From assembly GCF_014839805.1 (NCBI RefSeq), contig NC_051129.1, positions 11,784,920-11,848,919 of the forward strand: a DNA stretch of 64,000 nt. The letters are read 5' to 3'. Source of the DNA: Manduca sexta (Eukaryota > Arthropoda > Insecta > Lepidoptera > Sphingidae). Position numbers and translations under genes: made by a program. Below, piece by piece: positions 1-9,760 of this stretch. Under the pieces are notes generated by a model. It saw only the letters and a program-made list of their open reading frames with translations, had not been told where the DNA came from and ran no database searches. Each line of letters begins with the position of its first letter. Within the stretch, counting starts at the first letter, position 1.

Positions 1-182
1 GCTCGCTTCTTCTTGATTAAAAGGAAGCTTATCAATTTTGTGTGACTACTTAGTGGAATTGTAGTCGTGTAAATGTAGCCTTATTGGTTTGAAGTCTAAA
101 AGCTACGAAACTGTTGCAATTTTATATGCGATTTAGAAATCATACATTACAATTTTCGATAGGCTTCGGTGATTGACTTTAA
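1..182. other. unassigned AT-rich sequence
   Basis: AT-rich sequence with no open frame, splice-site pair or repeat that I recognise. Confidence 0.4.
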
Positions 183-474
183 TGAAATGAAATGAAATGA
201 TTTATTTGAATCTGTAAAATGTTATACATTATTTAGATTCCGTCAATATTAACTCTACTATCAGTTCGGAAAGCAGTTTTCACCAGAGAAGAACGGGCAA
301 GAAACTCTGGTGTTGCTCTTTTCAATCAGTTTAGGGTAAAGACTACAGTACATGATAAAGTGAGAAGAGAAAAAAAAAGTTTAGAGCAGTTCATTTATAG
401 GCTCGTGAAATAAGGAATAAATTAATTGAAATTTTTATATGACTGCACAACCCTCTCAAGAATCATGAAATTTC
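183..474 (-). repeat. non-LTR retrotransposon 3' end, copy A
   Basis: On the - strand this reads as a retroelement 3' end that finishes in an ATTTC pentamer tail (plus-strand GAAAT repeats from 184). It is nearly identical, in inverted orientation, to 57107-57395, including the stretch with TTCTTGCCCGTTCTTCTC. Both copies stop being alike at the same inner point, beside AATCATGAAATTTC. I take it to be a LINE 3' untranslated end or a SINE derived from one; the clade (CR1/Jockey-like) is a guess. No coding part is attached. Confidence 0.75.
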
Positions 475-3400
475 GGGCCCCAGGACGCATGATGTCTACT
501 ACCTATAATCATGCGGTGATAAGAATGCACAATTTGTCTACCTACGTCTTCAAGGGTGAAACCTAAGTCACTATAAATAGACAAATCTATCAAAATATTT
601 TTGCTTATTTTAATGCAAAAAATATTAGAAAATAAGAGAACACATAAGGCTCAGCTCATCCAACAGAAAGTGTCGTTCGTTTGGCTCGTACCCAAACTGT
701 AAAAAATTTTAAAGATTTTTTTGGGGCACATCACGCTCAGCAATAAGACATATTTCCAATAAAACCAATAGGAATCTAAATCACTGTGAGTGGCGTTCAT
801 CTAAACTGGGGCTTGGTCCTTGGAAGCCCGCCAGGGACTCTTTGTGCGCGGTGACAATCCGCCATTGCGCGCCACAATGCGCCGCCATTTTGAGACGACG
901 TTGTTTTGCGCGGGAATGTGAATGAATGTGAATCACATTGTTTACGTGTTTCGACTGCTGTTAAAGATGTCTAAATATCTTTCTCTATACCTTTCTAAAC
1001 ATATAAGAAAATAATGCCTTTATTCATAAAGTATATTGCTTAGATCAATTTTTGAGTTTATATTTCTTCAATTAAAAATTGTAGAAGATTTAATTCATGG
1101 TCAACCTATATTTTGGAAATTAGCCCTATATATGACAGAGCTTCGCGAAAGCTTTTTATGTCACGAATTTGCCTGGACTAACTATGCTATTTCATTAAGT
1201 CAAACAAACCATATCCAGACATCTTCAATGGCCACTGATCTATGGTCTATGGAATATAAAGAACGAAGTGAATATTGCTCCATTTTGTTCTTCATATGGT
1301 AACTCCTTACTTTCTCTTTAGAACCTATTGCGGACTCCGGGCAGTATCTTTCCATAATACATCTGATTAAATATGTATTCATTCACCATCATTAATCAGT
1401 TTTTTTAGTCTTAAAACACTAGACTCTACAAAATTCCAACATAGCCAATACGTGTACCCTCTACAACAAAAACTGCAAGAAAATCTTGAACAACTCAAAC
1501 GTACAAAGCAATACCTTACAAACGTTTAAAAAAACAATACACATTTCCAACAAAACAATTTTACAGCTTCCTAACAGTAAGTGGTAGGACGGTGCTACCT
1601 CGCCTTACCTCGCAAGTTCCCCTAACATCGACTACATTAACGCGATATCGAGTTACGTTCGACCAGCTGTGAACATAATTCATTGCCTGCAATATGCGTA
1701 TTTTCTTCTAGTTGGGACTGTCTAAAAATAAATATGGCGCACGGTTTACTTAAACTGTCAACTAGATCATTAATTGCTGGTAATTGTCGGTGTATTATTG
1801 TTAGAGTATATTATTGTCAGCGATATTCAGTGAAATGGGTTTCTAATATTACACTGGTTTGTAACTAAACTGTAACCAATGTAGATTAGAAATAGATTCA
1901 TAATATATTTAGTCGACTTACTTGGTAATAATGATGATGTAAAAAATAAGCTTCTAAGTTACTCTGATACAAGATTGGAGACCCATCACGATCTTATAAA
2001 CTTAAAACTTGTAATCTTATCCAACCAGGCACAGCTGCACAGATTTTTCTTATACCAATTTTGCTTGGCATTGGGTGTCTAAGAAGCAACTGACATTAGA
2101 CAGATAATTAAACGGAAAAATTAAGCCCAATATATCCTAACATGGGTGAAAAACGCTTTTTACGCTAACACCACGTTGAAGTGCCATAAAGAAAGGTGAT
2201 TAGAACAATGGATACTGGCGGTGATTTCTAATGAAGAGATGTAACACTAGACTCCGCGATGTAATACTGTGTAATTAACGCGGTAAACTAACACCCCATT
2301 TATTTTAATGCGAGAAACGTCCCGTTTACTTCGTGTTTTTAGAAACGAAACCCATGGTAATTCTATTTTCTGCGTGGCTTTTGTAGTGTTATTGTGAATC
2401 TTGTTCTCGACTTTTATTCCATTATAAAGTTTATGTACAACATATATTTACTTATCGGTTTTATAAAATCCATCCAGAATTTAATGCAGATAAAAGGCAG
2501 CATTATAAGTCTTAATGTAAGGTGACAAGGATAGTTTAGTAGCATGAAGTTCTTTGTAATGTAATGTCCTAGATAACGATGCTATCTATGAGCGTTGTAG
2601 CGTTAACAGGCGAGCATCATGCTCGTCGTATTTATGTTAAATAAAAAAAGATATTTGCTTTTCAGAAATACTTTTATTGGGCACATGCCCACGACAAAGA
2701 TCCGAAAGCAATGGTCATTGTAAAACTATCCAGCAGTTATTTGTCTTGCCTACGTGACCAATGACCATAATAATCTCGACGGATAACCGAAATTTATACA
2801 TTTTTAATGACCCGTGTCGTTTACGCAAGATAAGAGACGATAGAATAAATATACGCTTCCTTGTTCCTGCGACTTCGGCTGCAAACACGGCAAACCCGTA
2901 AAAAGTTATACGACAAAATTAAGTAGGCATGCAGTAAGGCTTATGTATATTATAACGTGTATTAATTCTTGTAACCGAATGAATTAGGCGGGTTTACAAT
3001 ATATACATTTCAAGTCATTGTTAATTCGGAAATAATTTGCATGCTTCAATGCATGTCTCAGCACAATAAAAGTATGTCCAATCACAGAATTTCTAGAAAC
3101 TTCACTGTTATGTAATTTTGCAATCAGTTTAGTAGTAGTTTTTATAATGTCCGTGAGCTAATATTAATGATAAACAAACAGCACATCCTATACAACTATA
3201 TATACTGACCATTATACGAAGATATTTACATCCGGGTTCAATATGAAGTTAATTATCTTTTACTATTACTTAAACAATATTTAATTATAGTTTTAATATT
3301 GACACTTCTTTGGGGACAATTGTTTTAATTAACACGTAACTGTGGATTTGAAAACAGAATCTATAGAACATGTCATCACGCTATGTAACACGGAGTTTTC

Positions 3401-3511
3401 ACCCTTCATAGCTGTTCACCCCATGTAATATAAATAAGGTTTATTCTTCAATTTAAGTTTCCTTGTGATTTCGCCAGTATGTTAAGCGTAAACAGAATAA
3501 AGGTCCCTCTA
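475..3511. other. unassigned AT-rich sequence with one GC-rich island
   Basis: Apart from the GC-rich island at 847-916, I see only AT-rich sequence with short chance frames of 88 codons or fewer. Two small perfect palindromic patches occur, around 2611-2625 and 2678-2691. No convincing acceptor-donor exon pair was found. Confidence 0.4.
847..916. promoter_or_regulatory. GC-rich island with PHO/YY1-like and E2F-like sites
   Basis: A compact GC-rich patch in AT-rich surroundings. It holds a GCCAT core at 861-865, an excellent PHO/YY1-type match GCCGCCATTTTG at 881-892, and an E2F-type match TTTTGCGCGGGAA at 904-916. The same pairing recurs near 21.2, 22.1 and 24.1 kb. A role as enhancer, Polycomb response element or promoter is inferred from motifs only. 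Confidence 0.35.
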
Positions 3512-3632
3512 TCTATACTTATAATAAATCTGTAGAGAGGTCAATTCTGTACATGAAATATATTTCCAAAATAACTAGCAGGGGGTGATTAGGGATCGAT
3601 ACTGATGCCAAAAATGCAATTAGTAAAATTTT

Positions 3633-3646
3633 TGTCTGTCTGTCTT

Positions 3647-3719
<73 letters not shown>
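3633..3719 (+). repeat. (TCTG)n microsatellite inside the Helitron
   Basis: A run of about twenty TCTG/GTCT tetramers with one interruption (TCTTTCTG near 3643-3650). It lies about 120 bp into the Helitron. From my knowledge of this repeat family such a tract is a regular internal part of it, so the array was probably carried in and not formed here. Its length is likely to vary between individuals. Confidence 0.95.
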
Positions 3720-4073
3720 ATAACCGTTATAGAAACAAAAACTACTCGACGGATTTTAACGAAACTTGGTACAATTATTTGTCATACTCCTGTGCTGGTT
3801 ATAGTATACTTTTCATCACGCTACAATTAATAGGAGCAGAGCAGTGAAGGGAAATGTTGGGAAAACGGGAGAAGTTACTCCATTTTTTAAGCTTCCGTCG
3901 CGTGTGCAACCTTAATGGTCAAAGCTACGCAGAAATCACGTATGACGGAAATGTTCTCCTTAAAATTATGTAAAAAATATCCCACGACAGCATATGTCTA
4001 TCTTTTATGGTTGACTCACAATAACACGTGTAACTCCCGATAGCTTAGCAGTTCGAAGCTTTCTCATATATTA

Positions 4074-4101
4074 CTTAGTCTGGCCATAAATACTGTTACA
4101 C
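4074..4101 (+). repeat. left terminal inverted repeat of the maT element
   Basis: About 28 bp starting CTTAGTCTGG directly after the TA duplication. It matches the inverted right end at most of its first 23 positions. Confidence 0.85.
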
Positions 4102-4215
4102 TTAATTATAAAAAAATATTACATTTGAATTTCGAATCTGTCATTTTTATACGATTGTTCATTGTGTTTTCTCATTTTGGCGCCAATACATTGTAAAATA
4201 TTTTGCGATATTAAA

Positions 4216-5254
4216 ATGGTGTGGGGTGATAAAGAGAACCGAATCGCTGTGATAGCATTACACAAAGTAGGTATGGAGCCAAATGCAATTTTTAAAACTC
4301 TCCATACACTTGGTATTAGTAAAATGTTTGTGTACCGGGCTATTAATAGGTACAATGAGACCTCCTCTGTTTGTGACAGAAAAGATCTGGCCGTCCACGT
4401 AGTGTTCGTACGAAAAAGGTGGTCAAAGCAGTAAGGGAAAGAATTCGAAGAAATCCTGTCCGAAAGCAAAAGATTTTATCTCGGGAAATGAAGATAGCAC
4501 CTAGAACCATGTCGCGTATTTTAAAAGATGACTTAGGACTTGCAGCCTATAAGAGACGCACTGGCCATTTCTTAACTGATAATTTAAAGAAGAATAGGGT
4601 GGTAAAATCGAAACAACTACTGAAGCGGTACGCAAAGGGAGGTCACAGAAAAATTTTGTTTACGGATGAGAAAATTTTTACAATTGAGCAACATTTTAAC
4701 AAACAAAATGACCGTATTTATGCTCAAAGCTCTAAGGAAGCTTCCCAATTAGTCGACAGAGTGCAACGTGGACATTATCCGACTTCAGTGATGGTTTGGT
4801 GGGGTGTTAGCTATGAAGGAGTGACTGAGCCATATTTTTGTGAAAAGGTATCAAAACATCGGCACAAGTGTATCAAGATACCATTCTTGAGAAGGTAGTT
4901 AAGCCCCTTAACATCACCATGTTCAATAACCAAGTATGGTCCTTCCAGCAAGACTCGGCGCCGGGTCATAAAGCTCGGTCCACGCAGTCTTGGTTGGAAT
5001 CGAACGTTTCGGACTTCATCAGAGCTGAAGACTGGCCGTCGTCTAGTCCCGATCTTAATCCGCTGGATTATGATTTGTGGTCAGTTTTAGAGAGTACAGC
5101 TTGCTCTAAACGCCATGATAATTTGGAGTCCCTAAAACAATCTATACGATTGGCAGTGAAGAATTTTCCCATGGAAAGAGTGCGTGCTTCTATTGATAAC
5201 TGGCCTCATCGTTTAAAGGACTGTATTGCAGCCAATGGAGACCACTTCGAATAA
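4216..5254 (+). pseudogene. maT/mariner-type transposase, two frameshifts
   Basis: This would encode a cut-and-paste transposase of about 346 residues, the usual size for the family. It starts at the ATG of MVWGDKENR. An N-terminal helix-turn-helix lies around ALHKVGMEPNAIF, and a second DNA-binding helix region around RTMSRILKDDLG. The catalytic triad is intact at residue level: D in FTDEK (codon 4665-4667), D in QQDSAPGHK (4952-4954) and D in NPLDYD (5066-5068). The last two have 37 residues between them (DD37D). The frame shifts near 4378-4386 (before the SGRP-like linker) and again near 4845-4850 (just after FCEK), so no full protein can be made. There are no in-frame stops apart from these shifts, which suggests fairly recent decay. 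Confidence 0.92.
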
Positions 5255-5350
5255 GCTTTTTATATTTTTAATTGTTTTATATTTATGTATTAAACTGACA
5301 CACTGTAAAAGTAATAAATGTTATTTGCAGTTAACAATTTTCTTTTTTCT

Positions 5351-5378
5351 TTATTACAATATTTATGGCAAGACTAGG
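5351..5378 (-). repeat. right terminal inverted repeat of the maT element
   Basis: Reads CCTAGTCTTGCCATAAATAT inward on the - strand and pairs with the left end at 4074; the TA duplication follows at 5379-5380. Confidence 0.85.
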
Positions 5379-5727
5379 TATATTAGTCTACTCTTACGTT
5401 TATAACACTCTCAGTCATCCCTAATTAAAAAAGTTAACATTATTAAATATTCTATAATTAAATATTCCATAAAAAACAATCATAGAAATCGGTATAGAAA
5501 CACCAAAGTTATACATGAAATACGCTAATAATAAGCCATCACGCGTGAATACTGAATCATGCTATAAGCTTCCTTCGATTTCACCAGGATCCCATCATCA
5601 GACCCTGACAGCACAATCGGACCACCTGCATACCACCATACTTAAAAAAACATCCCGACAAATTGAGCACCTCCTCCATTTTTGAAGTCCGAAATCCACG
5701 CGGGCGAAGCTGAGAGCGGAAGCTAGT

Positions 5728-6005
5728 ATATAATAATAATAATAGACCTGTATTTTATATTGTTGCACTGCTGGGCACGGGCTTCTCTACCACTGAGAAG
5801 GATTAGGCCTTTGTCCACCACGCTGGCCTAGTGCGGATTGATAAACTTCACACACCCTCAAAATTCCTATAGATGACTTCTCAGGTATGCAGTTTTTTTC
5901 CTTTATCTTTAAAGCAAGCAATAATTCACAAAGAATACATACATAATTTGGAAAAGTCAGAGGTGTGCTCTTGAGTTTTAAACCTGCGGACATTCGTCTC
6001 GGCAG
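5728..6005 (-). repeat. tRNA-derived SINE, family 2, 5'-truncated
   Basis: On the - strand this matches the full copy at 47268-47596: GACGAATGTCCGCAGG, the phrase for TCTGACTTTTC, TAGGCCAGCGTGG and TCAGTGGTAGAG all recur. It ends in an ATT-repeat tail at 5728-5746. The A-box half of the tRNA-like head is missing or scrambled. Its tail directly abuts the 3' end of the Helitron at 5726. Confidence 0.85.
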
Positions 6006-6107
6006 TACAGGCCAAAAGTCCCACTGTGTATTCTTGAATAACAAGTAGCCTACATTATGTTTATCCAGGACATGTTCTGTATATTGGATTCTAATCCCTG
6101 GTTGATG

Positions 6108-6240
6108 TGATATTGAGTTTTTCTGCACAGTGTCAGCTCGGAATTTTGCATTTGTGCCTCAGCCCTATCATCATAGCATGAAATATAAACGGCGAAGGAT
6201 GCATTAGTAGCAACTCTGCCTAACCCTTCGGGAACGAAAG
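6108..6240 (+). repeat. tRNA-derived SINE, family 1, body fragment
   Basis: Body without head. GTGATATTGAGTTTTTCTGC, a GTGCC phrase and CTCTGCCTAACCCTTCG match the - strand reading of the full copy at 48041-48308. A short unrelated or diverged insert sits in the middle (about 6177-6205). Confidence 0.75.
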
Positions 6241-7100
6241 GCGTGGGTATTTTTATAGGTCACAAACAGAAATTAGTTTTTTGACGATTCCCACAAATTA
6301 ACAATTGTGGAATAGGTCATTATTTTATTAAGAGTGCAATAATATAATTGCTTAACAAAATTATTAATACCGTCCCAAATACAAATGAAACTAGATATCT
6401 ATTAGCCGAAATGTCTAGGCGAGGTCCCGCACTGATTGAGTTACTCCGTCCGTCTGTCCGTGTTATTGTTATTAATTACTTATTTATTGGCATCCACGCC
6501 CACTGCGTTTGGGATGTATTCGGGTATCGCAGAGAGGATGAGAGAGCGTATTTCAGTGTAATTAGTTAACATCTGTTATTATTCGTAGGTTGTTAAGACT
6601 ATTTGCTATGAGTGATACTATGTTGAACTAAAATACTTTAAATGTTTTAATTTCGTTTATTAGTGAAAAGTCTTACCTAAAATTTTTTACTGAATTAAAT
6701 TTCTATAGAAACCTTCAATTTGTTCCGATTGTAAAGTAGCCCATGTCTCATATCCATAAACAATGCTCAATGAAAGATAAACACGCTTTCATAAATATAA
6801 TATAATGTAGAAATTCCTGTTGTTTAATTAAAACATATTTTAACACATATCAAAACTGTTTCCTACGTAAAAAATATAACAACACTCTCTATTTCCACTT
6901 TAAAACCATTACCCATGAAATATTATAATTTTAATTTGGAAAAATTAACGGGTTTTACTTAAAATTAATTTAATAATACGCCGCCAGAAGTGTTAGTCGC
7001 TAGTTGTAACCGCACGCGATCTGACAATACTCGTTAGATTTGTTTTTTATGAGCCGTCCCTGAGGCGCCGCTTACAAATAACCCTTTTATTACTATTGTA
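6241..7100. other. unassigned AT-rich sequence
   Basis: AT-rich with no supported gene or repeat. A 73-codon chance frame lies at 6348-6569. Confidence 0.4.
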
Positions 7101-7308
7101 TGTAGAGACGGTAGTTTACCGCTGCCTGCTGAGGTCTCGGGTTCGACCCTCGGTAAAGTGATATGGGTTTTACCACTTAATTCCGGGCTAAAATTTGGAA
7201 TTAAGGGTAACAATGTTTTTCTGTTGCCGAATACAAGGTAAATTGGCGTATATTGGAGGAGACCTTTGTCCAGCATGTCAAACATATAAGCTGACTATGA
7301 TGATGATT
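7101..7308 (+). repeat. tRNA-derived SINE, family 3
   Basis: A tRNA-like head with a B box GGTTCGACCCT at 7140-7150, preceded by an A-box-like GGTAGTTTACCG. The body has GTGATATGGGTTTT and a conserved TTGGAGGAGACC-TTGTCCAGCA stretch, ending in a GAT-repeat tail at about 7296-7308. The tail type recurs at 8521, 15239, 42808, 43833 and 60057, so this SINE probably shares its 3' end with a LINE. Confidence 0.75.
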
Positions 7309-8520
7309 CTCTGTTATAACTTAGGACCTAACATCTAACAAATCTGAATATGATGCATCTCTGCCACCCTCCGAAGAGAAAGATTATTAGATACATAAAA
7401 CACCCCCGCTACCGTTTTCGCTTCTTACAAACCCGCAACCTAATCAGGAATTGATATAAATAACAGTTTGACAAGGTGCACGAGTGTCAAGCAATAAATA
7501 ACGTAATGGATTGTAAAACTGTCGCCGCTTGTGAGGCGGAAGCGGAAGCGGGAGCGAGAGCGGGCGCGGATGTGGGTGTCGCCACATCGTAAATGTGATG
7601 TAATGCTGTGGGCAACATGACGCTCAACATCCATTACAATACTGTTATTCAGATATTATGCTACAATAACCAAAAGTAAGGCACTTTCGAGGTAATTTAT
7701 ATTTTCTTACGAACATAGCAGTGTAAAGTACAGAAAGTTCTAACACATTTAGATTGTCATGGTTTACACAAATTCGATTAGAAACTACTGAACTTAATTT
7801 TATCAGTTATAAGTTGGTTCTTTTAACATAAATACATTAATTTCTTAAACAAAGGAATGATATATGCGATATCTGACAATCAAGTATAAACCCTTCATGA
7901 GACGGAAATTAACTATCTTAACATAAGCATACATACAACACTGCCTGCCCCTTTGGTGATAAAGGGATCTTGTCTAATAAATAACTTAATTAACACAATT
8001 GTTATGTAATAGATAAATTTAAAAGGGCGTGTATTAATTAAGCTGTATAGCTATGGTTCCCATGATAGGAACAGGACAAATATTATAGGGAGGCGTTGGG
8101 TCCCAGTGTAACTATTAGCTATATTCCTTAGGGATGGCTTGCGTGTGCCAATTTAACGCATTTATGACCCGCACCTATTATTTCATTGTTGACTAGTTTT
8201 CATTTGAAGTTTCGCTCGCGTAAAATTGATCGATGAAGTCGTCAAATCACATACTTCCTAGTAATTAAACTAACTGTAACCGTGAATGGCTGTAACTTAC
8301 AGAATGGATTGATGTCAGAGCGACCGGTCGTTAAAACTTAGACATATATTACTCTACGTGCTTAAAAATTATTTGTCCAGGTCCTAAATTTGACCTGGGT
8401 TAAGGGAACAAAAGATATTATATAATATAGCATCATTTTATATTTTTACGTGATTCAACAAAGCAACAACTCCACCAAATAATCATGTTTTTTACACCAT
8501 ATTTGCAAAGCATATTTACA
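7309..8520. other. unassigned sequence with a short purine-rich tandem stretch
   Basis: No supported gene. At 7532-7569 there is a short purine-rich tandem stretch built on GGAAGC/GGAGCGAGAGC. The rest is AT-rich. Confidence 0.4.
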
Positions 8521-8638
8521 CCTCATCCTCATCATCATCAGCCTATATCTTTGTCCACTGGACATAGGTCTCCTCCAATATGCGCCAAAATACCCTATCT
8601 TCGCCCTGTCGCATCCAGTTCTTGCAGCTTCCCCATAG
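8521..8638 (-). repeat. LINE/SINE 3' end with GAT-repeat tail
   Basis: On the - strand: GGATGCGACAGGGCGAAG, then TTGGAGGAGACCTATGTCCA, then a TGATGATGATGAGG tail. It matches the family-3 3' end and adds a coding-like segment upstream, which suggests the parent non-LTR retrotransposon. Confidence 0.7.
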
Positions 8639-9404
8639 CTTTATATAAATTAAATTACCACATCCAAGACAGCATAATAAAAATCAATAGATATGAAGGC
8701 CACGTAAGCCCTTCCGAAGTCCAGACACGGGATTTCCGCGGGCCACGCTAATTCATATTCAGTGAATCACTCGCTCGGGGGATTTGTTTTTTCTGCTTGG
8801 CAAGCGGATTACGAACGCTGTCAAACCATGTACCTAATTCTACGTGGTCAGTTTGGTGGGATAAGTGGAATAAGGAATGTGAGATGTTATGCATAAGATT
8901 AAATGTCAGTTCCGTGGTGTGATTTATGTCGAAGGAAATATTATAGGAAAACTTAAATACAATTTAGTTTGTCAGTCTTCTAGATCATGAAGTATAACGC
9001 GTTTAAGCCGGAGTATGCTATATTGAACCAAATTGAGGATATTTTTATTTCAAAAATATCAAATTTTACAGGGACTTTGAATAGCAGTTTACTTATACAT
9101 TCCAGTCAATTTAAACATACATATTATAATATATGTATATACTTCAAAATTACAAACTAACTAATATCAGATACTATAACTAATAACGATTATAGGCTTT
9201 CCGAACATGTATTACTCCTTACAAGATTCCGTCTAGAATCTAAATTGTAATAGAAAATGTAGATCCAGACAGGATTTGCCGCCATTGCAAATAAACTACT
9301 CGAGATACATCTGTTGCGATGCTGTGCGCTAGCCGGGGTGGCAGCGCTGTTTCTATCCTGGAACACAATTAAGCATATAATTTATTTATTACAAGAAAAA
9401 TAAT
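8639..9404. other. unassigned AT-rich sequence
   Basis: No gene or recognisable repeat seen. Confidence 0.4.
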
Positions 9405-9608
9405 CATACATCACGCCTTTATCTTCGTAGGGATAAGCAGTGGTGTAACCAAGGTATCCACTCTTTGTGCTGTATCGCTAAGATACCTCAGACTCCAGTC
9501 TGATATTGAGCAGAAAAGACTAATATCACTTTGTCCGACCCAGGATTTGAACTCGGGACTATAGAGCAATGTAAAACAATGCACGCAATATAACTATGGT
9601 AGACAGTC
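9405..9608 (-). repeat. tRNA-derived SINE, family 1, diverged
   Basis: Full-length but diverged. The plus-strand landmarks CATCACGCC, ATATCACTTTGTCCGACCC and GGATTTGAACTCGGGA (a degenerate B box on the - strand) occur in the order of the copy at 48041-48308. The head ends at the altered GACAGTC at 9608. Confidence 0.85.
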
Positions 9609-9639
9609 TAAGTGACAAGTTACAGTTGCAATGTAAATG

Positions 9640-9760
9640 GTATATAGAGTAACTACTAAAGCGATTTTGAAAAATTTCAATTGAGTGCTGTACTTTTTAT
9701 CCCAGGAAAATGTGCCAAAAAAAACTTTTTCACGCGGGCAGGACTACAGGCAAAAGTTAG
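9640..9760 (+). mobile_element. decayed Helitron 3' part
   Basis: Has the conserved TTTTTATCCCAGGAAAA block and the 3' end CACGCGGGCAGG...GGCAAAAGTTAG followed by T, a degenerate form of the CTAG|T Helitron end. The 5' part is missing or too diverged to place. Confidence 0.65.

Larger units (their letters stand above)
4074..5378 (+). mobile_element. maT/mariner-type DNA transposon (DD37D), complete but inactive
   Basis: This 1305-bp element is flanked by TA on both sides (4072-4073 and 5379-5380), the target duplication of the Tc1/mariner superfamily. Its ends are inverted repeats: the left end starts CTTAGTCTGGCCATAAATAC, and the right end, read from its outer edge on the - strand, starts CCTAGTCTTGCCATAAATAT. 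It contains one transposase frame, broken at two places. Length and the 37-residue spacing between the second and third catalytic aspartates match the maT lineage known from moths such as Bombyx. It is inserted in a Helitron (3512-5726). The intact ends mean it could still be moved by a transposase supplied in trans; that is inference. Confidence 0.92.
3512..5726 (+). mobile_element. non-autonomous Helitron, interrupted by a mariner element
   Basis: The element starts with TCTATACTTATAATAAATCT, a 5' end typical of lepidopteran Helitrons, and finishes with GGAAGCTAG at 5718-5726. It is preceded by A (3511) and followed by T (5727), the standard Helitron A|T insertion site, with no target duplication. 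A GC-rich segment before the CTAG end can fold. Internal landmarks are a TCTG microsatellite, the phrase ACGGATTTTAACGAAACTTG, and a 3' part with CCGACAAATTGAG. There is no Rep/helicase frame, so it is non-autonomous. Without the inserted mariner at 4074-5378 and its duplicated TA, the Helitron is about 0.9 kb. The mariner must be the younger arrival. Confidence 0.85.

Noticed and set aside
3633..3719. Regular short repeats that might suggest a CRISPR-like array
   Set aside because: It is a simple TCTG tetramer run without spacers, inside a Helitron, in a eukaryotic sequence.
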